Shown here: one piece after another, positions 1 to 7,182 of the stretch
How positions within the stretch are numbered: the stretch's first letter is position 1
How the letters are laid out: every line of letters starts with the position of its first letter
Assembly (NCBI GenBank): GCA_003222855.1
Contig: QHXH01000029.1
Coordinates: 1-8,678, forward strand
Direction: 5' to 3'
Source: Acidobacteriota bacterium
GTDB taxonomy: Bacteria; Acidobacteriota; Blastocatellia; Pyrinomonadales; Pyrinomonadaceae
Length of the DNA stretch: 8,678 bases
The notes under the pieces: model-generated
Told to the model about the DNA's origin: nothing
The model's database searches: none
Seen by the model: the letters and a program-made list of their open reading frames with translations, nothing else
Program-made: the position numbers and the translations under genes

Positions 1-1319
1 GAGAAATAAATTGGTGAATAGAACCGAAACGACGAAATAATAAACGCGTAGAACATTCCGACTACGACGAACATGGCTCTTTGACGGTTTGAATCCAGCA
101 GCACTAGCAGTCGATCCCCGAGCATCGCAAGAAAGCCGAGCCACGCTCCGATAAAAATCACTCCCGGCAACCCCCAACTCATATGGAATTGTCCAATGAC
201 CGAAGGAGTGACATTAAACGCCGCGCCTTGCACGTAACTGTCGTTGTAGAAGGCCCACGATTCCATCACCGGTTTCTCGGGCCATAGCTGGCGAGGAACC
301 CAATGAATCAGAAAATAGAATTCGCTCGGCTCAGCAAAGTACGCGTGTTCGTTGGGCACCAGATGTTCAGCGAACAATAACGCCGTGAACTGACCGTTGC
401 TATTTAATTGAGACAGATCCGCCGCCGGAGCCTTCCCGACTTCAGTCCAGCCAACGCCTCGATAGGCGAACTGAAGTTGAGCAACCAGGAGAACAACAAG
501 CACAGCGGCGGCCAGGCCAATCACGCCATAGTTGTCAGAACGTCCCTTGAACCCGCGCAAAATAATCAAAACTGACGGCAGGGATATGTACAGCCAGATG
601 TGTCGCGTGCCTGCCGAGACGAACGGCAGCGCCGCGATGGCGCCCAGAAACAACCAGCCTAATCTTCGCCAAGTGCTCGTCTTCAGCGCATACACGAAGA
701 AGAGCGAAGCCCCGTAGATACCAAACATGGCGAGATGTTGTGCGAATCCAGGTTCTGGGCCATCAAACTCAGCAAAACTGCGGCTCGCAACCAACGCGGC
801 GACCATCTTGTCGAAATCAAAATTATAGTAGGTCGCGAGCGGCAGTACCGCACAGAGGATTAGCGACAGACCGAGAATCGATCTGTCGAAAGAAAGCGAG
901 TCGATTCGCGACGCCAGAAAAGCCAAAGGCCTGTCAAACCTCAGACGAATCGAATAGCCCATCAAGACCAACAGTTGGAAGAGCGACACATATATCAATG
1001 CCTGCCGCACCAGATCCTGAGTGAACAACGTCGCGTTGATGGGAAAGCCTTCGCGAATTGCGAACGCGGTCGGCTGGAGCGTAAGCGCCACTGCATCCAG
1101 CCAATAAAACACAAATACGCCAGCCACGAGGCAGCATTTTCCGACGACCCGCGCGCGCACGGTTTGGGTGATGATCGCGAGCGTTTTGTAACTGTTAACT
1201 TCGGTTGTGATTGCCGACAGCAGAACTGGCACGCTCGCCAGTGTCCACTGAACCAGAGTTACGCGAGGCGGCATTCGCGCCGGATCGGTTTGTCTACGTC
1301 TGAATGGGTTGAAGCTCAT
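1..1319 (-). CDS. Wzy-like oligosaccharide repeat-unit polymerase, C-terminus cut by window edge
   Basis: An open frame of 439 codons runs from an ATG at 1319 off the left edge without a stop. The protein is an integral inner-membrane protein: about eight hydrophobic segments fall before residue 285 (roughly 22-38, 62-80, 105-121, 149-165, 195-212, 219-236, 240-256, 265-282). A polar, probably periplasmic, stretch follows (about 283-370), then further membrane segments from about 384. Family-like motifs are SAGTRH (235-240), VPRQLWPEKP (341-350) and the GQFHMSWGLPGV block (376-387), which is how repeat-unit polymerases of the O-antigen/EPS type usually read before their last membrane segments. 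The inferred job is to join lipid-linked repeat units on the periplasmic face, fitting the flippase and co-polymerase upstream. The start is supported by a GAGG ten bases upstream. An O-antigen ligase-like protein is the main alternative, because Wzy and WaaL are hard to separate by eye. Confidence 0.78.
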   Translation of the reverse strand, partial: MSFNPFRRRQTDPARMPPRVTLVQWTLASVPVLLSAITTEVNSYKTLAIITQTVRARVVGKCCLVAGVFVFYWLDAVALTLQPTAFAIREGFPINATLFTQDLVRQALIYVSLFQLLVLMGYSIRLRFDRPLAFLASRIDSLSFDRSILGLSLILCAVLPLATYYNFDFDKMVAALVASRSFAEFDGPEPGFAQHLAMFGIYGASLFFVYALKTSTWRRLGWLFLGAIAALPFVSAGTRHIWLYISLPSVLIILRGFKGRSDNYGVIGLAAAVLVVLLVAQLQFAYRGVGWTEVGKAPAADLSQLNSNGQFTALLFAEHLVPNEHAYFAEPSEFYFLIHWVPRQLWPEKPVMESWAFYNDSYVQGAAFNVTPSVIGQFHMSWGLPGVIFIGAWLGFLAMLGDRLLVLLDSNRQRAMFVVVGMFYAFIISSFRFYSPIYF

Positions 1320-1329
1320 TGACCGGCGA

Positions 1330-1333
1330 CCTC
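1330..1333 (-). promoter_or_regulatory. Ribosome binding site of the polymerase gene
   Basis: Read on the minus strand the bases are GAGG, followed by ten bases (TCGCCGGTCA) and the ATG at 1319. The site lies between the palindromic element and the gene. The polymerase therefore has its own initiation signal and does not depend on coupling to the broken glycosyltransferase upstream. Confidence 0.45.
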
Positions 1334-1347
1334 GAAAGTGCACGAAG

Positions 1348-1427
1348 CGGGGCAGTAGCCCGACCGTAAGGGAGGGCGTGAACATCACCGTATAAACGCC
1401 CTCCCTTACGGTCGGGCTACTGCCCCG
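1348..1427. repeat. Intergenic palindromic element with two perfect 32-bp arms (REP/MITE-like)
   Basis: The left arm (1348-1379) and right arm (1396-1427) are exact reverse complements over 32 bases, separated by a 16-base spacer (1380-1395). The outermost part of the arm reads CGGGGCAGTAGCCCGACCG. The transcript of either strand can fold into a very stable hairpin. On the minus strand it is followed by GCTTCGTGCAC rather than a run of T, so it is not a standard intrinsic terminator. The right arm covers the last codons and TAG stop (1417-1419) of the upstream glycosyltransferase frame. A CGAAGC hexamer occurs on both sides (1343-1348 and 1431-1436), which could be a remnant target duplication or chance. 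Translated, the right arm gives LTVGLLP, a phrase I recall from short hypothetical proteins of Blastocatellia, which would fit a dispersed repeat family. No second copy lies in this window. Confidence 0.9.
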
Positions 1428-1800
1428 ATGCGAAGCTTGTCTCTTGTGTCATGCCGACAGGCGATGAACATGCAACAACATGACGGCGACGATTCCTGAC
1501 CAGCATTGCTCCGCGCTTTGAATTGATCAGAACCCTGTCCAGAATCAAAGCCGCCCGCTCCGGTTTCCATTTCTCAGCGATTGCTCGCGCGGCGAGCGAG
1601 GCGCTGCACAGCCGCTCGGGATCATTCGCATACAGTTCGATTTGTTGCGCCAGCAATTCCGCGTCGCCGGCCGGATGCGTCAGGGTGGCGCCGCTTCCAT
1701 CATCGCGATCTAAAGCGGCGACAACTCCATCGGATGCCAGCACGGGCCGGCCACGGGCCATGGCTTCAAGCACGACTACTCCATAGGCGTCGAAACTGCT
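1417..1800 (-). pseudogene. 3' part of a frameshifted GT4 glycosyltransferase
   Basis: This is the distal part of the second GT4 glycosyltransferase. It sits in the frame +1 to the 5' part and is homologous from the codons SSF at 1800. The open frame extends upstream to 1908, but residues before SSF are out-of-frame noise. Visible features are FDAYGVVVLEAMA, the EX7E donor-sugar motif with Asp in place of the first Glu, then RGRPVLASDGVVAAL, then a helical C-terminal region ending near AALILDRVLINSKR. About 127 residues are encoded. The last residues (ASGQ) and the TAG stop come from, or abut, the palindromic element, so the natural C-terminus has probably been replaced. The fragment has no credible start of its own and holds only the C-terminal half of the donor-binding Rossmann fold. 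It could be expressed only by frameshifting, or if the lesion is a sequencing or assembly error. Confidence 0.8.
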
Positions 1801-2563
1801 GGTTTTGGCGGAACAGCTCTTCGCCTTCCAGCCAGCCGCAAAAATGTACAGCGTCTGCGCAATCCAAAGAGTTTGCGGTGCTCTCAAGTACCGCGCGTTC
1901 CGGTCCATCGCCGACGAGAACCAACTCGATTGATCGCTGAGTGGCTCGGGCGTTAGCTAACGCGACAGCTTTGATAGCAACTTCAAACTGCTTTACTGCG
2001 ATGTGCCTTCCTATCGCTATCAGACGTAAAGGTTTGCGCTCGGTGGCAGCAGCGGGTAACCACCAGTATTCCGGAACGTCAACCCAGTAAGGAAACTCTG
2101 TTAGCGCGGCGTGGTCCAAGCCGAGGCTGAGCAAATGCTCGACCGTAGGGCGGCCGCAACCGAGAAAGCCAGCAACGAACCGCGATAGTAATTGCAAATA
2201 GAATTTGCGCGCTCGATCTTTCATCAAGGTTCTGCGATAAGGGTGCGGGTGATCGGCCCAGATGAAAACCGGTATTCGGAGCAATGTCGTCATCAACAGC
2301 GTTCGATTAGTCATTGGCGAAGACCATCCACCGAGGATCACGACGGCTTCGGGATCTGACATCAGGCTACGAAAGAATCTCCGGTAACCAACTTCGGACA
2401 AAAAGTGATGCTTGAAGAGATCGCCGGTTGATGACGATAGTGGAAAATCTTCGCTTGATCTTTCAGCAAACCACGCCGTGAAAGCGCCGTCATAAGAATC
2501 ATTCAGCGCGCGGCAAAGCGTGCGGTGATAAGAGAGCGGCAGCCGGGTGACAAGGTGGATCAT
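1766..2563 (-). pseudogene. 5' part of a frameshifted GT4 glycosyltransferase
   Basis: The likely start is the ATG at 2563, whose ATGA overlaps the TGA of the GT2 gene upstream and suggests translational coupling. An in-frame ATG at 2590 would only add nine residues inside the neighbour. Residues 1-165 are the acceptor-side domain (MIHLVTRLPLSYHR; ILGGWSSP about 76-83; IWADHPHPYRR about 101-111). The donor-side domain follows, with LIAIGRHIAVKQFE (181-194, the Arg/Lys pair that normally contacts the nucleotide-sugar phosphates) and LVLVGDGPE (214-222). Homology stops at about residue 254 (GEELFRQN, base 1802), and the frame then runs through nonsense to a TGA at 1766-1768. The strand and Ser normally found between this point and the EX7E motif are missing. 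An intact parent would have been about 390 residues. It would have transferred a sugar from a nucleotide donor to the lipid-linked repeat unit at the cytoplasmic face of the membrane. Confidence 0.8.
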
Positions 2564-3567
2564 TGAATCGTCGAATCTGCGGGCCCCCAACCGTTACCCC
2601 ACGTAGGGGTTGAGCCAATTCGGATACCGGCTCTTTCCAAATCGCTTAATTCAATTCGCCTGATCCCATGGTGATCGGCAAAACCCAATCGCGCCGCCTG
2701 CAAACGCGCGCGATAATCCTCTTCAGTTTTACAGCCCCACCAGGCTTTCTTCGGCCAAACAAAAGTCAGGTAGCACCGGAATGCTGTCTTCCATAACAAC
2801 CATGCCGGCGTTGAAAGGTATTTTTCCGCGTAGACAAGTTTGTTGCGCACCCCGTTATAAACGATCAGAATCGGATGACCTGCTTTGTAGCTTCCGCCCG
2901 CGTGGTGATAGCCCTTGAAGGCGGGAACGTATCGAATCCGGAGTCCCGCATTTTTTACGGCCGTCGAGTAATCCCATTCCTCGACCCCAAAGAAATACTC
3001 TTCCGGTAATAAGCCGATCGTTTCGATGGTTCGACGAGGAATCAATAACATCGCACCGGAAGCCCAATGGGTTTCGCCTTCATTGTCGTATTGGCCTTGA
3101 TCCGGTTCGTTCCAACCGCGCGGAGAGCCCTGAATTCGAACGGCGTCAATCCTGCCGCCTGCCTGCCAAATAATATCTCGTCGATCACCAAAAAGGATTT
3201 TTCCGGTTACCAATCCTATTTGACGATCCTGCTCGGCCGCCGCGACTGCGGGCTCAAGAAAGGCGGCCTCGACCTCCATATCGTTGTTGAGCAACAGCAC
3301 GTAATCTGCGCCCGCTGAATACGCAGCGCTAATCCCGGGATTGCAACCCCGGCTAAAACCAAGATTCGAATCGTTGCGCAAAAAAGTGTGAGCCGAAAAC
3401 TCAGTTTGTAACTTCTCGACAGAGCCATCGTTCGAAAAGTTATCGACTATAAGCACGCGATAGTTCGGATACGAAATCATCGCGACTGAGCGGAGCGCTT
3501 CGCGCGTGCGAGAGTAGTTTCTCCAGTGGAGCACCACGATGTATACGAGAGGATTGGCTTTGGCCAC
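2560..3567 (-). CDS. GT2 family glycosyltransferase, rhamnosyltransferase-like
   Basis: A 335-residue protein with a GT-A fold. The order of motifs is the nucleotide-binding N-terminus (VYIVVLHWRN, 8-17), VDNFSNDGS (41-49), NLGFSRGCN (68-76), LLLNNDMEVE (91-100, the metal-binding DxD-type site read as NND), the acceptor loop SGAMLLIP (170-177) and FFGVEEWDYS (192-201, with the usual ExxD-type catalytic acid region), then HH at 221-222. This arrangement matches soluble bacterial GT2 enzymes often annotated as rhamnosyltransferases. The actual sugar cannot be read from sequence. The start is a GTG at 3567, preceded by AGGA (3572-3575) at a short four-base spacing; the next Met is residue 30, inside the fold, so GTG is preferred. 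It begins 22 bp after the GT4 gene upstream, and its TGA overlaps the next ATG. It probably adds one residue of the repeat unit on the cytoplasmic side. Confidence 0.88.
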   Translation of the reverse strand: MAKANPLVYIVVLHWRNYSRTREALRSVAMISYPNYRVLIVDNFSNDGSVEKLQTEFSAHTFLRNDSNLGFSRGCNPGISAAYSAGADYVLLLNNDMEVEAAFLEPAVAAAEQDRQIGLVTGKILFGDRRDIIWQAGGRIDAVRIQGSPRGWNEPDQGQYDNEGETHWASGAMLLIPRRTIETIGLLPEEYFFGVEEWDYSTAVKNAGLRIRYVPAFKGYHHAGGSYKAGHPILIVYNGVRNKLVYAEKYLSTPAWLLWKTAFRCYLTFVWPKKAWWGCKTEEDYRARLQAARLGFADHHGIRRIELSDLERAGIRIGSTPTWGNGWGPADSTIQ

Positions 3568-3589
3568 GTCGTCCTAACTACTTCCCGAT

Positions 3590-4720
3590 TCAGGCGTGGG
3601 CCGCTCGCAACGTTGCGAGAGTCAGCGAACCCCTGACTTCAATGCCGATTAATTCTTCGAGTGTATTAGCGGCCGTCTCCCAGCTAAATCGGCTTATTGA
3701 TTGATGCCCGGCGATGGCCAACCTGACTCGCCATTGGTCGTCCTCAAGCAAACGGATGATATTGCGAGCGAGCGCGTCGGCATCTCCGGGAGCTGACAAG
3801 AGGGCATTGACGTCGTTAACCGCAAACTCTCTGATGCCGCCGCAGTCCGTGGCCGCGACAGCGCAGCCGCACGCCATTGCTTCGGCCGGTGGCAGCGCAA
3901 ATCCTTCAGCAAAACTGCTGCACACATAAATTCGAGACTCGTTATAAAGCGTTCTCAGCCGCTCGTTCGTGACATTTCCGCCGTACCTGGCCCAGGCAGG
4001 AAGACTTGCCGGTCGTCTTCGCATTGTCGGCCCAAACAAAGTGACCTGGAGATCCGGATGCGCTTCCCTGCACAGGGCGAGCGCCCTCAATCCAATTTCA
4101 GATCCTTTGCTCGGTGAACTTGAATACAGCATGAGGATCTTCTTTGCGCGATTGCCGATGTCGTTGGTGAGATGGAACTGGTCAAAACTTACGCCAATCG
4201 GAATGTTCACCACATCAGATGGCGGACAACCTGCTGCGCTAACTTTTTCATAGAGCCAATTCGAGATAGTTATCTTTCGAAGCGGCCATCTCCACGTTTT
4301 TTCCAGAGCTTCCTGCGAAGCGATCCAGGGATCGAAATCCATCACAAGATAAAATTTCTTTCCTTTGCGCGCGGAATATTCACGAACGTAGCCGGCAGAT
4401 TGCCAAGCCGTCGCGAACACCGCGTCCGCGTCGGGAATATGTTCCGCCGTCGCCTCTGGGACAATCAGAATTCGTACTCTTCGATCCAAAGATTGCCACT
4501 TAAGTCCCATCCGCGGCGCAAAGCGATTGCGAGTATCAAGAGCGGCGCTATGCAGCTTATGAAGCGAACCACGCACCGGATCGATGTTGCGCATCGAGCG
4601 CGGATGAATCACCGAAACATCGTGTCCGCGCGCGGCAAGTTGATTTGCGTACTCATAAACGACTTTCAATCCGCCAATAGGCCGCACGGAATAGAATGGC
4701 AAGATGAAATTAATTCTCAC
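3590..4720 (-). CDS. GT4 family glycosyltransferase
   Basis: A complete 376-residue GT-B glycosyltransferase. The N-terminal acceptor domain starts MRINFILPFY and carries the GG loop PIGGLKVVYEYANQLA (14-29) and RGHDVSVIHP (31-40). The C-terminal donor domain has ILMLYSSSPSKGSEIGLRAL (194-213, with Lys204 in the phosphate-contact position), LQVTLFGP (223-230) and SSFAEGFALPPAEAMA (267-282), which contains the EX7E pair Glu271/Glu279. Length and motif spacing are normal, so it serves as an in-window yardstick for the damaged GT4 downstream. The start codon is GTG at 4720, overlapping the methyltransferase stop by 11 bases (GTGAGAATTAA). No convincing ribosome site precedes it, so coupling to the gene upstream is likely. 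The donor and acceptor sugars are unknown. Confidence 0.9.
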   Translation of the reverse strand: MRINFILPFYSVRPIGGLKVVYEYANQLAARGHDVSVIHPRSMRNIDPVRGSLHKLHSAALDTRNRFAPRMGLKWQSLDRRVRILIVPEATAEHIPDADAVFATAWQSAGYVREYSARKGKKFYLVMDFDPWIASQEALEKTWRWPLRKITISNWLYEKVSAAGCPPSDVVNIPIGVSFDQFHLTNDIGNRAKKILMLYSSSPSKGSEIGLRALALCREAHPDLQVTLFGPTMRRRPASLPAWARYGGNVTNERLRTLYNESRIYVCSSFAEGFALPPAEAMACGCAVAATDCGGIREFAVNDVNALLSAPGDADALARNIIRLLEDDQWRVRLAIAGHQSISRFSWETAANTLEELIGIEVRGSLTLATLRAAHA

Positions 4721-5639
4721 GGTCGCGAACTGTCTTCGGTCTGAAAATCAGGTTCAGATACGGATGGTACGCTTCTTTAGGATAGCCCCGGCTGATTCTG
4801 AATTGCCGCCATGGCAGCGGCACTCCAATAAACAGCTCGCGATTTGATAATCGAAGGCGCTTCCCGATTCTCGCCGGTGGATATTCGAACGGTGTTTGCG
4901 GATAGCAACACTCAGGCGGCGACAGCGAAAAGTCGAAATAAGGTTTGAAGCGGGATACAACCTGATCAAAATTTCGATAATGGACATCCCAGCCTGCTGA
5001 TGCTGAAATGCAGTAGCGATACCTTCTGCCGCGGCCCGCAACGTACGCCCGCGCCAACCACCGGGGCATCCAGGGGACAAATAACAAGCCGGTGTGATCG
5101 TCGCGCAGGCTGGCGCTGTTTGGAGCCTGCACGAAGAGCAGCCCCTTGCAAACGCGCGCCAGCTCTGGAATCAGCGCTGCTAACGTCGCATCGTCAAGGT
5201 GCTCAAGCACTGAAATCATGGTCACAATATCGAACGATCCATCCGGAAAAGGCAGCTTGTTGCCCTGATTGCAAACGAACATGCCTGGCGACAGACTGTT
5301 TTCGTCAGCGAGGATTTTCGCTAACTCAACATGCTGACGATGAACATCGATGCCCATGGCATCGAAACCCAACAACTTCATCAACACCGTGAGCGCGCCG
5401 GTCCCGCATCCTACGTCGAGCGTCTTTCGGCCCGCCAGGTTGTCTTTTCGGGCCAACATGGTAAGCAGTTGTCGGAGCCACTCAACATAGCCCGATGAAT
5501 CCTCGGGACTCGTCTTCTCCAACGAGTCCCGGATGCACGCATCGTAAATGTAGGTGCCCTTTGCCGGCTCAAGGCTCGCTTTCAGCTCGCTCAGGAACCT
5601 CTCAGCTTTGATGGGGTTGTGCCGGGGTGTTTCAGTCAC
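4710..5639 (-). CDS. Class I SAM-dependent methyltransferase
   Basis: A 309-residue Rossmann-fold methyltransferase of the Methyltransf_11/25 type. Motif I is LDVGCGTG (74-81). The acidic residue that binds the SAM ribose is Asp98 in GIDVH. Motif II/III is PFPDGSFDIVTMISVLEHL (130-148), ending in the common LEHL. The C-terminal 130 residues (from about LLFVQAPNS) are not a recognised domain and may recognise the acceptor. Position inside a repeat-unit cluster suggests O- or N-methylation of a sugar or of the chain end, but the substrate is inference. The start is taken as GTG at 5639, whose GTGA overlaps the flippase TGA. The same frame stays open to an ATG at 5852, but the extra 71 residues only mirror the flippase C-terminus, are Arg/Ser-rich and show no domain, so that start is rejected. 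Confidence 0.86.
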   Translation of the reverse strand: MTETPRHNPIKAERFLSELKASLEPAKGTYIYDACIRDSLEKTSPEDSSGYVEWLRQLLTMLARKDNLAGRKTLDVGCGTGALTVLMKLLGFDAMGIDVHRQHVELAKILADENSLSPGMFVCNQGNKLPFPDGSFDIVTMISVLEHLDDATLAALIPELARVCKGLLFVQAPNSASLRDDHTGLLFVPWMPRWLARAYVAGRGRRYRYCISASAGWDVHYRNFDQVVSRFKPYFDFSLSPPECCYPQTPFEYPPARIGKRLRLSNRELFIGVPLPWRQFRISRGYPKEAYHPYLNLIFRPKTVRDREN

Positions 5640-7156
5640 GCGGGACGCAGAATTAATTTTGCGGCGGCCGCCCGGATTCGATCTCGTTCCGCTCCGGACA
5701 CTCCATAAGTGAATAACGCGCCGGCGAAGCACGCCGAGAAAAGAGCAACACCGGCACTCAGCCCTAACCAGGACTGCTGAGCCACTATTGCTCTGAAATA
5801 CAAACTGACGACGACCGCCGGTATTAGTATCGCGACTATGGGCAGGTGGCACGACATCAGAATCTTCGAAATCTTCAGTTCGAAAATTCGCGCGATGAAG
5901 TACATGAAGACCGTCTCAGCCAGAAAATATGTGGCGGTCGTTGCCGTTGCCACGCCGATCAGTCCCCACGCCCTAATAAAAATGAGACTCAAGGTGAGGT
6001 TCAGAATCGGATAGGCAACCATGACCCACGTAAACACGCGCAGACGGCCCATGCCCGGCAGCAAAACGTGCGCAACTACATTTTGACTTTGATAGATATT
6101 TCCGATTAGTAGGACAAACAGGATCACGATCGAGGTGTCAAAGCCTGGGCCCATCCACAAATTAATGAACTGGCGGCCAAAAAGGAACAGCCCGCACGCA
6201 ACAAATGCATAAAACAGTCCGAAGTATTTCGTGCCGACCAGATAGAGTCTTTGCAGTCGCTCAGTCTCATTGCGGGCGCTCAGGTCGGAAGCGGCCGGCA
6301 GAAATGTGAAGACCGGGTAAAGAACACTTCTCGAATAATTACAAATCCGTAATCCAATCTCGTAGACGCCTACTGAAGTCATTGGCAAAAACACACCAAT
6401 AATTATCCGGTCGGATTCCATGACGACGCGTCCGGCAACTCCCCAGATGAACATGCTGCCACTGAAGCGCGTCAATTCCCCGATTTGATTCAGATATCGC
6501 GCCGACGGTTTCAGCAGCAAAGATGGCAAGCGATGCTTGACCCAAATGATGTATGCCAGTCCGCCAACACAAGTCGCTGCCAGACCCAGCCAAATAAGAC
6601 TTATCAGGCCGAACCCGAGCTTTAAGAGAATCACGGTGAGAATAAACTTAGCCAGATTGACTACGACTCCGATCGCACTGCTTATGTGATAGTCCTGAAG
6701 CCCTGCGACGATTCCACTCCACGTCGAAAACGGAAAGCTGACCGCCAGTTGCAGCGCCACGATTAGCAGCACCAGCCGAAATGTGTGGATTGAATCGGAT
6801 GGAACATGAAAAACCTCTCGAGCGAAGATTGCCAGAGCGCAAAGAATGATGAAAGCGAGGCCGCCCGCCACAAAGTAGAGTGTCAAAATTCTGCTGGCTG
6901 TTTCGCTGAGCGCTACTTCGTCATTCTTCGCCAGCAGTTCGGCAGACTTTTTCGTTAACGTCGGGGCCAGGCCTGCGTCAAGCAATCCCATCGTGCCAAA
7001 AAGACCATTTACCAAAGCCCACAAACCAAAGCTCGCCAATCCAATATGCCTGACTGTGAATGGAACCAGGGCGAGCCCGGTCAAGACGGACACGCCGGTG
7101 GCCAGGTATTGGCCAAAGGTATTTCTGAGCAGCTTGGCCCAGGTGGTAGCTCGCAT
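5636..7156 (-). CDS. Wzx-type polysaccharide flippase (MOP superfamily)
   Basis: A 506-residue, very hydrophobic protein with about 12-14 membrane segments and small charged loops. It opens with a cationic N-terminus, then GQYLATGVSVLTGLALVPFT and the segment IGLASFGLWALVNGLFG. That is the usual start of lipid-linked oligosaccharide flippases of the polysaccharide_synt/RfbX type, including the typical gly-rich turn between helices 1 and 2 and the following LLDAGLAPTLTKKSAE. Its inferred role is to move the undecaprenyl-diphosphate repeat unit from the cytoplasmic to the periplasmic face for the polymerase. Length is normal and no break is visible. The ATG at 7156 lies 26 bp after the kinase stop; the gap shows no strong ribosome site. 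The TGA overlaps the methyltransferase GTG. Confidence 0.9.
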   Translation of the reverse strand: MRATTWAKLLRNTFGQYLATGVSVLTGLALVPFTVRHIGLASFGLWALVNGLFGTMGLLDAGLAPTLTKKSAELLAKNDEVALSETASRILTLYFVAGGLAFIILCALAIFAREVFHVPSDSIHTFRLVLLIVALQLAVSFPFSTWSGIVAGLQDYHISSAIGVVVNLAKFILTVILLKLGFGLISLIWLGLAATCVGGLAYIIWVKHRLPSLLLKPSARYLNQIGELTRFSGSMFIWGVAGRVVMESDRIIIGVFLPMTSVGVYEIGLRICNYSRSVLYPVFTFLPAASDLSARNETERLQRLYLVGTKYFGLFYAFVACGLFLFGRQFINLWMGPGFDTSIVILFVLLIGNIYQSQNVVAHVLLPGMGRLRVFTWVMVAYPILNLTLSLIFIRAWGLIGVATATTATYFLAETVFMYFIARIFELKISKILMSCHLPIVAILIPAVVVSLYFRAIVAQQSWLGLSAGVALFSACFAGALFTYGVSGAERDRIRAAAAKLILRPA

Positions 7157-7182
7157 GGATTTGCGAAGAGTAGTTCGGAAGG

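Noticed and set aside
934..1137. Minus-strand frame of 67 codons within the polymerase region
   Set aside because: It is an alternative frame inside the longer polymerase reading frame and shows no recognisable motif.
532..1322. Plus-strand open frames of 61-115 codons opposite the polymerase
   Set aside because: They lie opposite a continuous 439-codon minus-strand frame with membrane segments and family motifs, have Arg/Ser/Gln-rich random composition and show no domain.
1348..1427. Intrinsic (Rho-independent) terminator
   Set aside because: The hairpin is strong enough, but no T-rich tract follows it on either strand, and a polymerase gene in the same orientation begins about 30 bases further on.
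1348..1427. CRISPR repeat or tandem array
   Set aside because: There is a single inverted pair with one short spacer and no further direct repeats at regular spacing.
1766..1908. Programmed ribosomal frameshift joining the two glycosyltransferase halves
   Set aside because: A +1 shift could join the frames at CCAAAACC, but the joined protein would still lack about eight residues of the Rossmann fold, so a deletion or sequence error explains the break better.
4172..4744. Plus-strand open frame of 190 codons opposite the GT4 gene
   Set aside because: It is the longest antisense frame, but it overlaps a well-supported glycosyltransferase completely and its product is basic and featureless.
5640..5852. 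Upstream extension of the methyltransferase to an ATG at 5852
   Set aside because: The extra 71 residues are antisense-free but out-of-frame readings of the flippase C-terminus, rich in Arg and Ser with no domain. The GTG at 5639 overlaps the flippase stop in the same way as other joints in this operon.
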